A stretch of 64,000 nucleotides of DNA from Glandiceps talaboti (Eukaryota; Hemichordata; Enteropneusta; Spengelidae). Each line of letters opens with the position of its first letter. Position 1 is the stretch's first letter. Shown piece by piece: positions 1 through 11,724 of this stretch. The stretch lies in assembly GCF_964340395.1 (NCBI RefSeq), contig NC_135566.1:18724501-18788500 (forward strand), in the 5' to 3' direction. The notes under the pieces were generated by a model. The model did no database searches. It saw only the letters and a list, made by a program, of their open reading frames with translations, and had not been told where the DNA came from. Made by a program: the position numbers and the translations under genes.

Positions 1-942
1 AATAAAAACCAAATCACCTGAAACCGAGTGTAGTCTGGTCCTGGAAATATTTTGTTAACATTGCTACATTTTATAAATGAGCTTGACAACACTTGTATCT
101 AATATTGTTACATTTTCTGTTCATGTGACATCACTATCTTAGCGCTTTGGCATAAAGTCACTGAATTGTATCTCCTGTACAAAGATATCTTGTGGTAACT
201 TTTAAGTAGTGATATTGACCTTTTATAGGGAATACCACAAGGTGGCGCTATAGGACGTTAGAGGGCGCTATTCAGTTGGCACTATATCAAAACAAATTCG
301 CACTGAAAAGTTAAGCATGCACACCAAATTTCAAAATTCTACACCAAAGTACACAATATTCGTGGTTATCCGCCTATTATACATATCATTTTCTATTGAT
401 TTACAGGTTCAACGTCCCCTTTACAAAACCTTTCGAGAAAGCTGTGGGAAATAAAACCACGATAAATACAATAAATCGATCTGTGTTTACAGAAAGGTAA
501 TACTAAAATATGATACTGGAATCTTAAGAATAGAGTAATAACCATTGATCTATATGACTACAACATTTAATTTGACATGATAATGAAACTTTTCGATCAT
601 TAATCTCCTTTCGAAAATCATACTAATGTTTACAAAGATATTACATCGATCTAGACACTACAATAACAATAAACAACACTCATAGATTAACAACACCATA
701 CGGTTTTCATCCGATGATTTCCCTCATGTAGATGTCTTATAAAGTTATATGGTACTGACATTTGGCATTTCGATTAATCTAGTATTGAAGAGATCCTCTT
801 CATAAATACCAAAGTTATCAAGAGCGCGTTGCAGATTACTGTTCAATTACTGTTCACTCACCCACTCTCACTCACGCACGCACGCACGCACTCACTCACT
901 CACTCACTCACTCACTCACTCACTCACTCACTCACTCACTTA
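1..942. other. No gene seen; probably intron of the sialyltransferase
   Basis: No exon or RNA gene is supported here. The stretch lies 5' of the first recognisable sialyltransferase exon at 1625, so it is probably intron. A CACT/CTCA-type tetranucleotide microsatellite occupies about 860-940. The opening 150 bases contain short copies of a 'ttgctacatttt' motif that recurs in the inverted-repeat elements of this window. Confidence 0.4.
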
Positions 943-1235
943 CTTTGAAAATCATACAGAAACCAATAAGAGACTACATATTGTACACTTAAAGACAACA
1001 AGATGGCAATTTCTGGCTACATTTAGCCTGAATGAAGTCAACCAATTAATGATATGCGGGCGCCAAATATTTTGATGTCTGCATTTGATGTCTGCATGGT
1101 GGCACGTTTGCTCATTTCACTTACAGAAAATGTAGCAAGAAACTGCCTTCATTCAGTCTTGCTCTCTAAAAGTGTAATATTTGCAGTTTCCTATTGCTGT
1201 CTGAGTGGTTGTATCAAACACAGCCAGTGAACATT
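943..1235. mobile_element. Long-TIR MITE, copy 1
   Basis: The two halves are inverted copies of each other. The left half reads through 'ccaataagagac', then 'gtacacttaaaga', then 'ggctacatttagcctgaatg'. The right half contains 'aatgtagcaagaaactg', 'cattcagtcttgct' and 'aaaagtgtaat'. The same structure occurs at about 55.1-55.3 kb and, with the longest arms, at 56200-56592. No open frame is present, so it would be a non-autonomous DNA element. Its left end abuts the CACT microsatellite. Superfamily is unassigned and boundaries are approximate. Confidence 0.5.
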
Positions 1236-1624
1236 AATCTGCAACGTACTGTAATTATATTTATGAAGAAATGGAAAGACAAAAATGCAATTGAATCTGA
1301 GTAAACGAAAATCAGAATGAATGTCAGTGAATATGATCACCGTAATGAAAACTGTAACTGTTTCATGACAAACAAATTTATAGAGACAAGAAATATGCCT
1401 TAGCAATTGAACTCAAAACATTGAGTTGTCAGCAATCATGCATGGCCACACAATTGGCATTATATGTAACTATGCAATTGGTATCCTGAGCAAAATGGTT
1501 TCCAACGGAACATAAAACTACAATTATTGTAACCTTGCCATGAACGTAACACGTTTTCTTTTAAAAAAGCCAAACAAATTATTTGATGTTACAAACGTGA
1601 CTTGTGTGACTTACATTTTTCTAG

Positions 1625-2903
1625 ATACAATAGTCTAAGGACTTCAGAAGACCTGACAAGGGTTGTGGATGACTTGAAAGAAATTGTACGAGATGGATTT
1701 GCATGGATGCCAGAGTTTTCCCATGATAGAGAGCATAATGTTAGTGATGCAGTAATTCCTTTATTGGTGAAAAATAATCTCAAAATTATGTTTATGCATC
1801 CCGATCATTACCGTGCAATAAGAAAACACTGGCAAGCTTGGGGAATGCGGATACTTATATCATCAGGTAGGTATTTGTTGTTAAAATCTTCATAAAATGT
1901 GAGTAGTAAGGGGCAGCGCACATTAACTTTCACTAATGGGATGTCCAGAGCACTCGCCTTAGTCTCAAAACAGGTTTTAAAAAAAATTCAAGGCAATAAC
2001 CTCTTCTTTTCTACACTACACTACCGACTTTACGAAAATTGATGGTGCCTGTAATAGACCATAAGATAAATTACTAATATTTTATGAGGGTGGAAGGTTT
2101 TCCTGTTATGCAGTAACTATGGCTACTTTCTCTGTTATGATTTTGTTAGTTTTGATTAGTTGATAAATGTAATAAGGGAAACTTCAGTAATTACAAAGGG
2201 GGGGGGGGAATTGCTGTTGCGTAAAAAAATGACCATATCCCCGATTCTGTAGTGCTAAAAAGTGACCCTCCCTTTCTCCAAAATATGACCCTCGCCCTGT
2301 TAATATATACGAATATTGCAAAAAACATAATTTAATGATGACAGACCTGTAAAAGGACACTAATACCAGAATTAATAGTTTAAAGGACTTAATCCCACTG
2401 CAGCTGCCACCACATTGGAAGTTTTAAAGGTATTGGTTATTTCCCAGCTACTACCACTGTAGTGAGTTTATGTGAAATCGACACTGTATTAATCAATTCC
2501 TGTGTTTAGATCTCATTGGCTGAGCTGAAGGCCAGAACATTAACTCCCAAACATTAGATGGGCACACTTCCGATATCATCTGGACCGAAGTCAAAATCTC
2601 CATAACATTATCCCTATATCTTACTATTCCGTTTTACTCCTGTGAGACCCACTGTGATTTATCTCGTCACATCTCACCTGACAATTCATGGCAGCAGTAC
2701 TAGTGTGATGCCAAAGTCCCCCAAAATGCAACATTAGACAATATAATTAGTCGAAGTGAAATGTGACCTTCCCCTTATCACATTTTCTCAAATATAGTCT
2801 TCCCCAAGACCTGATTTGCAAAAAGTGACCTAATTCCCCTGCCCCTTGTAATAACTGAAGCCTTCCTAAGTATTACTGTGTACGTCTGTGTGTGATGCGT
2901 TCA

Positions 2904-2955
<52 letters not shown>

Positions 2956-3027
2956 CGCGCGTACGTACGTACGTACGTACGTGTGTGTCTGTGTGTGTGT
3001 ATGTATGTATGTATGTATGTATGTATG

Positions 3028-3060
<33 letters not shown>

Positions 3061-3515
3061 TGCCAAAATAGCATAATGCTAAATAGAATCAGTGTCAGAT
3101 AAAATGTAACGCCAAAGTGACAATGTGGGACATGTGAATGTAAACTCGATTTTCAATGCAATAATATTTCAAATGTTGTTTTTCCAAATCGCATATAAAA
3201 TAAATGAAACAGTATTAGTAAAATCACACTGTATGACTCAAAACCATTCCGTATTTGAACGTAATGTCTGAAGGTAATCGTTTCCTTATCTTTTCAGGGT
3301 TTTACTTCACCTCCGTAGCCATACAACTTTGCGATGAGGTTCAGCTCTACGGATTCTGGCCATTTAGACAAGGGCCTTGCAATCAAAATCTTACATATCA
3401 CTATTACAATGAAAAAAAGATTACCACTGACCACAGCTTTTCACTAGAGTTTCTAGCGTTGGTTGAACTCCATCGCCTCGGTGTGATTAAGTTGAATATT
3501 GAAGATTGCAACTGA
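1625..3515 (+). CDS. Alpha-2,8-sialyltransferase-like (GT29), C-terminal two exons
   Basis: These are the last two coding exons of a Golgi type II sialyltransferase, which transfers sialic acid from CMP-sialic acid to glycans. Exon 1625-1866 (242 nt) follows an acceptor 'tttttctag' and ends at a donor 'gtaggt'. Exon 3298-3515 follows 'tcttttcag'. The join is phase 1 and restores a Gly codon. The first exon encodes the segment between sialylmotifs L and S, starting [10 protein letters not shown] and ending [13 protein letters not shown]. The second carries motif S ([13 protein letters not shown]), the motif III-like YHYYNE and motif VS (HSFSLE, the H-x4-E pattern), then stops after 14 more residues. 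Family knowledge: the His of motif VS is the candidate catalytic base. Exons for the anchor, stem and motif L lie upstream, outside the window. The exon length and phases are identical to the - strand gene at 55.4-60.3 kb. Which linkage and acceptor it uses cannot be told. Confidence 0.85.
2182..2860. mobile_element. MITE with ~20-bp inverted ends in the sialyltransferase intron
   Basis: The left end 'cttcagtaattacaaaggg' and the right end 'ccccttgtaataactgaag' are inverted matches with about two mismatches. They enclose ~640 bases without a coding frame, beginning with a G-run. It sits in the last intron of the sialyltransferase gene. G/C runs and phrases such as 'aaaagtgaccc' recall the PIF/Harbinger-like MITEs elsewhere in the window, but the termini differ. 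A target-site duplication is not clear. Confidence 0.4.
2907..3056. repeat. Compound microsatellite (GT)n-(GC)n-(ACGT)n-(ATGT)n
   Basis: A dinucleotide GT run passes into GC, then an ACGT run, then GT and finally an ATGT run. It lies in the last intron of the sialyltransferase, about 240 bases before the final exon. Long reading frames across it on both strands are artefacts of the repeat. Confidence 0.9.
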
Positions 3516-3639
3516 TCAATATTACCAGATGTAAACTGAAATGCCTCTCGTAGGGGTTATTCTTCCCATATCATTTGTTGTCACCAACGTATATACCACC
3601 GTACATTAAACTATTTTTATACAAAGGACTTAATGACAA

Positions 3640-4440
3640 TTAAAAAACAACATCATCAGGCGATATTAGATATGTGCCTTTTGTTATCATCGATGCATAT
3701 ACCAAATTACATAGTATTGTAAGCTTGCACTCACAAGATACGACGCCAAACTACAAAAAAACATTAATTGTGTAAACAATTTATTATAATTTAAAATGAC
3801 ATCAACAACCTTTAATGCAGAAGTGCATTTTGTTATCGTCAATGTATGCATAAAATGATACGAAATTTGAAGGTTTGCCTAATTACCAAAAAGCATTAAT
3901 TATGCAAATTAATCATTAATATAAAAAATTCGTATACATTAAGAGGCTTTATAAGACAAGAGCAATTTGTTATTGTCGATGTATGTACCAAATTATTTGA
4001 TATTCAAAGTGTGCATGAAAATATTACCTGATTGCTATAAAAAGATTAACAGCCAAATAACTCATTAAAACTAAACCTACATCAACAAGCTTTGCGGGGC
4101 ACGTGTGCGTTGCTATCGTCAATGCACGTGCCAAATTATATGGAGTTGCAGTCATAATATATAGTCTAATTACTGAAAATAGTTAATTATGCAAATGTCT
4201 TGATAATAGTCATTGGGTGTTTAAAGAAATCGAATCAGGTCTTTCATTAGCATATGGAAGATGTGTAGCAAATTTCATTAGAGTTGATGAGATATCGTAT
4301 CCATAGACAGACATGCAGGCAGACAGACAGACAGACAGACATACAGACAGAAAGACACCACACACACATAATACATACATACATACATACATACATACAT
4401 ACATACATAACATAATCTTCCCTTGCGTAAGGTAAAAACG
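3640..4440 (-). mobile_element. Pearl/DINE-like element: (TGTC)n plus ~150-bp core repeats
   Basis: Read on the - strand it starts with 'ttttaccttacgcaaggg', then an (ATGT)/(TGTC) tetranucleotide run (4315-4408), then degenerate tandem units. The units carry phrases such as 'gcctaattacc' and 'cattaattatgcaaat', seen here as complements. The same architecture recurs at 19440-20740, 23440-24080 and 43560-44520. A tetranucleotide run beside ~150-bp core repeats is known for the bivalve 'pearl' and Drosophila DINE-1 (Helitron-related) elements. Assignment to that class is inference from structure only. Confidence 0.5.
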
Positions 4441-6586
4441 ACACGGGGGGGGGAGTCTGTAACTTAAATTTATGGTTCTTGGAGTCCTTTTGTTTCATAT
4501 TGAGATATATTGATATCATATCACATCATAGTCAGGGTATACATGTATGGTTCTTAAGTTATGATGTCTACATGATATGATTTATAACATCAAAGAGAAT
4601 ACTGAAAAATAACCAGGTTTTTAAAAACTAAGTGTAATTACCTCTACCCAATGTATTCGATTGTCACATCTTTCTAGAGGATCAATAGCGAACACAATTA
4701 TTTCCATACCATTGATGCATGGTTAGTATGTTCTTTTCATCTTTCATCTCTAAACATACGAGAGAAGAGTTAGATAACGTCGTTCAGACCCATGTTCAGT
4801 TTAAATGACCTGTACGTGTTATCGAGCAGACACTTCATTTGTTCAATATTTATCGAGCAGACACACTGTCAGGAGTTATGTACATTATCCACATACATTC
4901 CTTGTCTATGTGTGATCACCCGCATATCAGTGTTAAATATATAGGGTATAACAGGGACGGATAGAAAATATATGCAACCTGGCATGGTGTACCACGTTGA
5001 TATACAACGTTAACACTCACCACGCAAGTAGAGAAGAACGTTTTGTGGCTCATAACATGGTACACATTTTGAGTCATTTTCCACGGGAACGTGTTTACAT
5101 TCAAGATTTGACAAGATTTATTGTATTTTACTGGTAAATTGGTGTATGCTTAACGAATTACATAGAAAATAAAATTGAATTATGGAACACGATGGTAACA
5201 CGGTGTGCACTTTGAAGATTAAGAGTTTATTCAAAATGAAAACTCCAGTTAACGAAAGCGCTCCTTGCCCAAGTTCATCAGGTAAGTCGTGGCTTTATTT
5301 TCCAACTGTCTGTTGGCCGCCTGTACAGTACTGTGTCCTCCTTCCCAGACACATAAAGTAGACCGACTTGAACGATCACTTGACGTGGACTATTAGCCAA
5401 GAAGAATACCTTTTGGGTTTTTAGTGTCTTAGCGAATGTCACAGTACGTGATAGATTTTACATCATAAACTTCAAGCCTTTTGTCACTTAAACTGTACAA
5501 GTGAAAATACTGCAAAACAATAATTGTAAAAAAAATGCATTTTTAGCAGTAAAATATCAGAAAAGTGTAAGAAAATAAAAAACCCCGAATAGATTAGGCT
5601 CTACGGGTCATTTCCAGTCATGTCATCGCACTATTAATGACCTCCAAACTACATCACAACACAACTAGCATGTACATATCAGTAAACACGACACAAAGAC
5701 CTTGGTTACTGTGCCAAAGTTGCCTGTTTACCATGATAGTTGAGCGACCATTTACTCCAGAGACATTAACGATTTAATATCACTATGACGGCCTCGCTCA
5801 ACTCAAAGAAGAACTGTTTCCTTCAACAAAATGCTACCACATTGAAAAACAGAAATTCAAATGTTCTTCGCATACAAGTTGAGACAACGTCTTTGACACA
5901 ATTCTACCCTGAAAAAAAAACGAGACAAAAAGGCACTGAAACATCTGCAGAACTAGCAAAAGAGAAGAGAACATTAATCACCAGACAACATAATAGTCTG
6001 ACCTGGAGACCACACGACTCAGACAGAATTAGTTGACCTCAATCACCAAACTCTTACGCATTGTTGATATACACCACTGCCTTCAATGGCGGCCACTTTT
6101 TGCCATATTAGAGAGTTTACGTCACACGTGTGCTAACTTTTTAAAATGCATATTTAACATAAATATCCGTGTTGTTAATATTTCAAAATGTGGCTCAATT
6201 CTGAAATATATTTCATTAAATTACGATTATGAACAATTCCACGAAAATCTAGTGTTACTTGACACAGTTGTTTATAATGTGTGACTGGTAACACTAGTGT
6301 AGCTTATATACAAAGTTAGTAGTTGGTATGACCTTATGTCAACCAGCGACATGTGTTCCTTTACATATCTTCCAAATTGAGTAAATTGTTCTAGTGATAT
6401 AGACATTTCACTGAACAGAAAATGTAATTCATATTTGTATTGTTTATGAACTAATCTGCCTTTATTAAAATACAATGTTTATTGTTAGTATTTGAATGCT
6501 ATGGTTTTCCGACAAAATCCAATATGGCCCCCACTGCAGCTGAACGTGGAAAAGTTGGACCGGAAGTTGTGAAGGTCGACGTTTTT
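4440..6586. other. No gene seen
   Basis: Both strands were read without finding a recognisable domain, a believable exon or an RNA gene. The open frames present are short with no family features. No large repeat was recognised. It is intergenic between the sialyltransferase and the MITE that starts at 6587. Confidence 0.5.
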
Positions 6587-7545
6587 AGGGAGCGATTAGT
6601 TTTTACCGCCGGGGGGGGGGGGAATCAGGGGGAGGGGTCACCTCAATTGGGACTCAAAGGGGGGGGGGTTATCTTTTTTATAAAGTGACTTAGGGAGGGG
6701 GAGTCACCTTATTTTCAACAACTAAACGAAATCATGAGCCATGCTGCTTTACTTAAATTTCCATACATTTATTAAACAACAAATGTATGTACATACAATA
6801 AACCAAAAAAATAAATAAATAGCTATAAATATACATTCAAACATAACAGACTCTTTGTCTCTTCATACATCCCATGCATATGACATGGAGTCACAACATT
6901 GCACCTTTCAGCAACAGTTTTGTTAGAAATGACTTCTCACTATTGCACGCCATGATTTGCGTTGTGTCATTTTGTGGTATAAAAACTTGCATGTGTAGCT
7001 GTACACGTAACTCGTAAGAACATTACTGGATGGACTGACTCTAAAATTTATGCCTACATATTGACCTGAACACGCTGAATTGCGCACAAAAGACGACCAA
7101 TCTAGGGTGAGACACACTTTCAAATAAGTTAATGAATTTGTATCTCTAAATGGTACTTTAACACCCTAAAATTAGTGTTACTTTTATGATACAATTAAGT
7201 GGTGTTTTACTTCTGAATGGTGCTCTAAATGGCCTCCAAAAGGTGTTAATTTTTCAAAAAGCTCTTAGCATGCATGGGAGTGGGAACACATCCCCCTTCC
7301 AAACCCTCTCCCCACACCTGCATTGCAGGCGGGTGCACGCGTAACGTGCACTTCTCCCCATACTTTTTCCGGTTCTCTTCCTACTTTGAAACTTAGTGAA
7401 ACCCCTAGGTTTATAATTATATTAACTCCATTAATAATTAGCTGAATTAATCTGTGGTAATAGTTCACTCAATGGGAGAGATATTCTAGAACTTTTAGTT
7501 ACTAAACCATGAATATTTTGTATGTCCGTGAACAGATAAACATAC

Positions 7546-7631
7546 ATCTATACTAAACTGTATCATACTAATAAATAAAGACAAGACAGAATATATGCGG
7601 TAGTATGCGGTGGTTGTCGAACACCCCACGA
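7546..7631 (-). repeat. Split direct repeat B2 (3' terminus of Ngaro-like element)
   Basis: Matches 7998-8083 over 86 bp at a constant offset of 452. Its outer edge is the junction with the interrupted MITE ('aaacatac' to the left). Confidence 0.8.
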
Positions 7632-7820
7632 TGGACACTATGTATCCCCGAAATCATCCACCACTTTTATTTCATGATTCCCCCCTTACAGAAGCAGTTA
7701 CAAATAAATTACAATTGAATTATAAACTGAAATACAGCATCCATGAAAAATCTGATATTAATACTTGAAGGTGAAGGATTTACAGTCAAACTTTATAAGA
7801 TATTACATAAAGGGAAAAAT

Positions 7821-7997
7821 TGCTGTTGTTGCCATCGTGCAGAGACAACCGAGACTGACGAACAAAGGACTTCTAAACACATATATACCCCAACACAACA
7901 CCTGTGAATCACAACAACCAACCAATGACAGGAATTCACTTACGTAACGAATAGATAGTAATTATATGCTAATCTTTGAAACGCATATAATTATCCA
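7821..7997 (-). repeat. Split direct repeat A2
   Basis: Identical by eye to A1 (11548-11724) over 177 bp at a constant offset of 3727. It directly abuts B1. Confidence 0.85.
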
Positions 7998-8083
7998 ATC
8001 TATACTAAACTGTATCATACTAATAAATAAAGACAAGACAGAATATATGCGGTAGTATGCGGTGGTTGTCGAACACCCCACGA
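7998..8083 (-). repeat. Split direct repeat B1
   Basis: The internal copy of the 3' terminal repeat. It directly precedes A2 in element orientation and lies ~40 bases after the recombinase stop. Confidence 0.8.
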
Positions 8084-8126
8084 GAGTGGAAAAGCTAGTT
8101 AGTAGTTTCAAGTGTAATACGAAGGT

Positions 8127-8585
8127 TTACACCCCAAGTGACCGAGCTACATCGAGTTTCATACTTAGGGAATCGACAATATATCTATCTTTAGAGCTGG
8201 TTGATTTCCATCCGCCGTGTCTGGCCAAACATCTCTCATTAACATTGCTATTGGCTGCTACAGTGGCTCCCCCTGCTCTGAAACTGTGAGTGCCAAACTT
8301 AGAAATATCCCCAACGAATTTTTGTATACCAGCCATCATCATCTGATGCTGTATCGCAGTTTCCAACGGTGCTGCTGTTTTTGCACCATCCAATAAACTT
8401 CTGAGATAAACTGCAATATGAACTGGCTTGGCTGGGAATGCAGCATCCGCTGATAAATTCACAGAACACCACTCCTTCCAACGAATCCAACCATTGGTAT
8501 ACTTGGATACAGTGGTACCTGCTTTCGATGCTAGCATCACATCTGGAATGGTTTCACATAGATTCCTCAGAGCTGGATTATTCAA
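8127..8585 (-). pseudogene. Tyrosine recombinase of the Ngaro-like element, internally deleted
   Basis: The ~150-residue frame has the N-terminal SAM-like part, then jumps from about residue 80 to the C-terminal catalytic boxes. These are THSFRAGGAT (the H-x-x-R box), HGGWKS and, shortly after, DRYI with the presumed nucleophilic Tyr. The segment that would hold the first catalytic Arg is missing, so the protein is shorter than family members and should be inactive. In a complete element this enzyme integrates the circular DNA copy. Confidence 0.75.
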
Positions 8586-8830
8586 TTCTGATTTCCAATC
8601 CTCTACCTGAAAAATATCTTGGTTCGAAAAAGATACAGTAAATATCCTATGTTCAATAATTTCCCGTGGACAAATGAAATAACAAAAATTAATTTTTTAT
8701 GACAGAAAGTCCGATCCCATAACGGGTAAACAGTGGCGAAAGCCAATAAGCCCTTGCAAACGGGTAACCTAGACCGAATGGCCCTTTACTCTCGAAAGAG
8801 AGTCCACGCAGCAAAAATACATCATCGCGA

Positions 8831-9853
8831 TCAAGGGAACTCCAACCTAAACGCTAACATATTGAAATCTGGGCAGCCTATAAATGGCGAGGGTTTATAA
8901 CCGACAGGCAATTGCTGTAATCTACCCGGCGTAATCTGCTCGTCAATTTTATGGAGAACTTTTACAAATTTGACGAAATCTGCAAACTTTCCCGGCTGAG
9001 GACGCAGAACTGGCCAAAATATAGCGGATGACCACTCGGGGACAATCAACGTGGCTCTACCAGAGCAATATTTAAGATGTCGGATGGCAGGTAAAACAAG
9101 CTTGACTGGCGGACAGACCCAATTGTTCTCTTGCACCCAACTCTGACAAAAAGCGTCGACGGCTTCTGTACCGGGATTCCAACAAGCAGAATTAAAGCGC
9201 GGAAGTTGGGTAATAAACAGTGTGAGGCCCCCAAATACTATCTAACATAGCAAACAATGATGGATTAATCGACCAGTCGTCCGTGTCAATAAATCTGCTC
9301 AAAGCGTCCGCTCTCTCATTTTCAGAACGTGAAATCCAAGTAGCTTCTAACTGAATGTCATTACAACAGCAAATGTCGAAAATGTTAACAGCTATATCCT
9401 GAAGAAGCAGCTTAGAACTACCTACAGAAATTATTCTACACGCGCCCTGATTATCAGAGAACCAGCGTACCTTCTTATGCTGTAGAAAAGGGAGGAGCGA
9501 AGCCAAAACAAAAAGCACTGCTTTTAGTTCGCGATAAGTGGAGCTTTCTGTGCGTTCAACATCATCCCATAGACCGCGGGAATAAATTAAAAGTACTGCT
9601 CATTGTAATGGTAATGGCCACCGAAGCCCGTATTGCTTGCGTCTGAATACACAATGGCCGTAGCGGAGAATTTCGGTTTGATTCGGAAACCGTTCAGTGC
9701 ATCCAAATTATTATGCCAAAACCGAAGTTCCTGCACAACAGGGTCCGTCAAATGTAAAAACTGCGACCACGAACGCCGAGACTCGACTAACATGTAAATT
9801 TGCCTAGTAAATAAACGGGTAACGTGACCCACGGCGAGAGACAAGGAAATCAA
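8831..9853 (-). pseudogene. RNase H and post-RNase H region of the Ngaro-like element
   Basis: Frame 9587-9853 carries the RNase H start, with VYSDASNTGFGG providing the first Asp. Frame 9192-9518 carries FSDNQGA and WISRSENERADALSRF, the later catalytic Asp and the C-terminal part. Frame 8831-9136 and the frame overlapping it continue into the conserved region between RNase H and recombinase (ENNWVCPPVKL, LIVPEWSSAIFWP). The product is split across at least three frames, with a small gap after 'GPHTV', so it is decayed. Confidence 0.7.
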
Positions 9854-11109
9854 AAAGCCAGCAATACGCGCAAGTTGACGTGCTGAACACCTGCCGAGTG
9901 TTAAAGCACCTGAACTTTCCGACTTGATGACGTAACGTGTTTATCATGAAACCCAACCATTCGCCAATCTGTACTGGCTGCCAATTACATTTGCTCGTTA
10001 GCATTCAGACCCGCTTTCACCAAATCGCTTCGTTGAATAATACTAGCAGCGCTGGCAGAAATTAGCGATTCGTGACCAGAAATACCATCGTCTAAATAGA
10101 CGATTGACGCGTGTGACATAGCCCGCCAGCGTTTAACCAATGGTCTCAACAATTTTGTAAAGCAATAACAGGCCGTACTCAAACCAAACGGTAATACATT
10201 GAAAGTGAAATACCTTACTTTCCCGCCAAAATCCCACGAAAACCCCAAATACTTGCAGTGGCCGTGAAAAATGTCCACGTGGTGATAACCAGATTCTAAA
10301 TCCCACGTGAACAAGTAATAATTTTCACCAAACATTTGAGCAAGCGTTTTCAGGTCTTCGTACCGGAAAGATGTATTTACCAAATACTTGTTAATATGCC
10401 TAAGATCGAGAACCAATCTGAGCTTTTTCCCCTCTGCCACAGAAAGAGGGTTAACACAGAATGGAGGAGAAGAGTGCTCAGATATACATCTATTTACAAG
10501 TAATTTAGTTATAGCTTCACTAACAAAAGTGCGATGTATGTTACATGACGCATTATTGCGTAGGAATGCAGATGGTGGAAATTGAGAGAAAGGTAAGCGG
10601 TAACCATTTGAAATAATTGATTTAACAAAAGGTGGACAATTTAGCTGACTTTCCCAAAATGACAGAGAACGATGCAAATTACCAACTACAGAACTGTTAG
10701 ACAAAATTGGCTCAATAGTCTTATCATACTGCAACGAAAAGTCAATATCATTGTCACAATCAAGTGCTTGAGACCTAGCAGAATTATGTGCGTGGTTCTT
10801 GAGGTTGACTGGCTGCAGGTTGAGGTTGTTGTCTGCCGCTGTTTGGTGAAGTACACCTGTTCTGCAAGTGCCCCCAGAGCCCACAACGGAAACATGGGCC
10901 GATGCGAAAGCTAGAAGTGCTGGCCAAAGGTTGATGCTGGAAGTTAGATGTGGACGGTGAGAAATTCTGTGACTGGTTACTCTGGCGTTGTTTAGGAGCA
11001 TACTGATCATAATTATACGAATAAGATTGTCTACCAGAGCGAGAACGTTGTTTCTTTTTCTTAATCTTTTGTTCAGCTCTTCTCTCCGAGCGTTGCATTC
11101 GTTTTTCAT
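9804..11109 (-). pseudogene. Reverse transcriptase of the Ngaro-like element
   Basis: The domain spans roughly 9804-10780. Visible motifs are LRLVLDLRHIN, FTWDLESGYHHVDI (first catalytic Asp), LPFGLSTACYCFTKLL, and IVYLDDGI (YLDD active site). A frameshift near 10000 separates the thumb-like continuation (CNWQPVQIGEWLGF) from the palm. The longest frame (9985-11109) overlaps the Gag frame at its 5' end, and the true start is unknown. The domain would copy element RNA into DNA. Confidence 0.8.
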
Positions 11110-11568
11110 CGTCAGTATCAGATGCCAATTCGTCGGAGATATATTCGTTCACTGTCCCCCAGCCAAAGTCGCTCTTGTCCGCCAATTTAATTAATTTTAT
11201 ACGTTGAGAAACAAGCCCAATACCTTGTTTAAAAGTGACTTCTTGGCCTTTTCTATGGCTCCTTTTGTGACTGCATCGAGTGCGGTTTCCAAGCTGTCAA
11301 GCACTTTTTCTTGGTGTTCAAACTGTTGCTTGTTGCCCGGCTTCTGGAATTCGTACGTGTCGCCCCTTGCTTTCTTGGCGGCGCTGTCAATAGCCTCTGA
11401 AGTGTCCAAACTCAGCTCCCTTTTGAATTGAGCTAACTTGCTTTCTACCACAGTCGTTATTGAACCGGTAATACTGGTAACAAGCGAAGCAACCCCAGGC
11501 GGAAAGGATTCGGCAGTAGTAGTGGCAGTACTGCTGTCTTCAGGGTTTGCTGTTGTTGCCATCGTGCA
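10784..11568 (-). pseudogene. Gag-like protein with CCHC zinc knuckle, frameshifted
   Basis: Translation probably starts at the ATG inside repeat A1 (MATTANPEDSS). The first frame stops at 11197. The next frame (ending 10784) continues with a DKSDFGWGTVNEY segment, a Lys/Arg-rich stretch (EQKIKKKKQRSRSGR) and a zinc knuckle CFRCGLWGHLQNRC (C-x2-C-x4-H-x4-C). A single-base shift around 11205-11240 would join the two. This protein would package element RNA. Confidence 0.7.
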
Positions 11569-11724
11569 GAGACAACCGAGACTGACGAACAAAGGACTTC
11601 TAAACACATATATACCCCAACACAACACCTGTGAATCACAACAACCAACCAATGACAGGAATTCACTTACGTAACGAATAGATAGTAATTATATGCTAAT
11701 CTTTGAAACGCATATAATTATCCA
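11548..11724 (-). repeat. Split direct repeat A1 (5' terminus of Ngaro-like element)
   Basis: 177 bp, identical by eye to A2 (7821-7997). Its inner end carries the candidate Gag start codon. Its outer end meets MITE sequence 'ttctcataggg'. Confidence 0.85.

Larger units (their letters stand above)
7546..11724 (-). mobile_element. Ngaro/PAT-type tyrosine-recombinase retrotransposon (defective)
   Basis: A DIRS-order retroelement bounded by split direct repeats in the order A1-ORFs-B1-A2-B2. A1 (11548-11724) and A2 (7821-7997) are 177 bp and look identical by eye. B1 (7998-8083) and B2 (7546-7631) are 86 bp. B1 abuts A2 exactly, as expected if B1A2 copies the circle junction. A 189-bp unique spacer separates A2 from B2. 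Internal coding order is Gag-like with zinc knuckle, reverse transcriptase, RNase H, then tyrosine recombinase. Several frameshifts and an internal deletion of the recombinase make it non-autonomous. No long target duplication is seen, as usual for tyrosine-recombinase retroelements. Confidence 0.85.

Noticed and set aside
885-945. CRISPR-like or other regular array (CACT repeats)
   Set aside because: Simple tetranucleotide repeat without spacers; eukaryotic context.
5785-6284. Two adjacent 83-codon + strand frames
   Set aside because: Low-complexity Lys/Thr-rich start, no domain, no splice sites or homologous copy to support them.
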